A stretch of DNA of 5,718 nt from an uncultured Megamonas sp. Its GTDB lineage: Bacteria; Bacillota; Negativicutes; Selenomonadales; Selenomonadaceae. Where the stretch lies: the NCBI GenBank assembly GCA_900554895.1, contig USIX01000152.1:1-5718 (forward strand), read 5' to 3'. Position 1 is the stretch's first letter. Each line of letters opens with the position of its first letter. This document shows, piece after piece, positions 5,613 to 5,718 of this stretch. The notes beneath the pieces are model-generated. The model was not told where the DNA came from, did no database searches, and worked only from the letters and a program-made list of their open reading frames with translations. A program made the translations under genes and the position numbers.

Positions 5613-5650
5613 GTTCGTTTTTCTTTTGAAAGGTTAAAAGAAAAACGAAC
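5613..5650. repeat. Perfect 15-bp inverted repeat with 8-base spacer
   Basis: GTTCGTTTTTCTTTT (5613-5627) is exactly complementary to AAAAGAAAAACGAAC (5636-5650). The spacer is GAAAGGTT. One arm is almost all pyrimidine and the other almost all purine. There is no T-run directly after it on either strand; the nearest, on the plus strand, is T7 at 5663-5669. A plain terminator is therefore not well supported. It lies about 45 bases upstream of the proposed ABC-F -10, in the gap toward an unseen neighbour gene. Confidence 0.7.
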
Positions 5651-5698
5651 TTAAAGAGAAAATTTTTTTAGTGTCGGTTCGACGTAATATAATATAAA

Positions 5699-5712
5699 AA
5701 GAAATATTTCTT
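5699..5712. repeat. 14-base perfect palindrome near the right edge
   Basis: AAGAAATATTTCTT is self-complementary. On the plus strand it begins six bases after a TATAAT (5688-5693), so it could sit at a start site as an operator. On the minus strand it is followed by TTTTT-like bases, a weak terminator-like look. The sequence is pure A/T apart from one G and one C, so chance is a real option. Confidence 0.3.
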
Positions 5713-5718
5713 AATTTA

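Larger units (their letters stand above)
5543..5718. other. AT-rich intergenic region upstream of the ABC-F gene
   Basis: No frame here shows a supportable gene. The region carries the ABC-F promoter (5567-5559), an isolated TTGACA on the plus strand (5592-5597) without a good -10, the 15-bp inverted repeat (5613-5650), a T7 run (5663-5669), a small GTCG/CGAC repeat (5673-5683), TATAAT on the plus strand (5688-5693) with no good -35, and the terminal palindrome. It may hold a promoter for a divergent gene beyond the window, but this cannot be decided here. Confidence 0.6.

Noticed and set aside
5592..5620. Plus-strand promoter built on the perfect TTGACA at 5592-5597
   Set aside because: At 16 to 19 bases spacing there is no acceptable -10 hexamer (TTCGTT, TCGTTT, CGTTTT, GTTTTT).

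Overview
The window looks like chromosomal housekeeping DNA of a low-GC Firmicute-type bacterium. The ylqD-rimM-trmD gene order, the strong purine-rich Shine-Dalgarno sites, one TTG start, the AT-rich gaps and the hairpin-plus-T-run terminators all fit. A Negativicutes-like host is possible, but that is an impression from protein style and is not proven here. I see no tRNA, rRNA, CRISPR array, insertion sequence or prophage gene.

Layout. (1) Positions 1-476 (+) hold the 3' end of a beta-CASP metallo-beta-lactamase-fold RNase-like protein, closed by an intrinsic terminator at 482-514. (2) Positions 561-2207 (+) hold a tight three-gene operon: a YlqD-family protein, rimM (16S rRNA processing, 30S maturation) and trmD (tRNA m1G37 methyltransferase). 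rimM starts at a TTG inside the end of ylqD, and trmD follows rimM by 8 bases. (3) A perfect 14-bp hairpin at 2212-2256 separates the operon from the convergent genes on the other strand. (4) Positions 2287-3507 (-) hold an NCS1-family transporter that resembles CytX, the putative hydroxymethylpyrimidine (thiamine precursor) transporter. (5) Positions 3623-5527 (-) hold a Uup-type ABC-F ATPase with two ABC domains and a C-terminal coiled coil. (6) Positions 5543-5718 are an AT-rich gap with an extended -10 promoter for the ABC-F gene, a perfect 15-bp inverted repeat, a 14-base palindrome and no gene I can support.

Four of the five genes act on translation or RNA: RNA cleavage, ribosome maturation, tRNA modification and a ribosome-binding ATPase. 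The transporter is the exception. The most interesting non-coding spot is 3533-3578. There a near-consensus promoter for the transporter (TTGACT, 17 bp, TATAAT on the minus strand) is embedded in a 12-bp inverted repeat followed by a T-run. One short stretch could therefore be ABC-F terminator, transporter promoter and transporter operator at once. A weaker version of the same design may occur at 482-523, ahead of ylqD. The common TPP riboswitch of CytX genes is absent. I did not find convincing evidence of a wholly new biological system.
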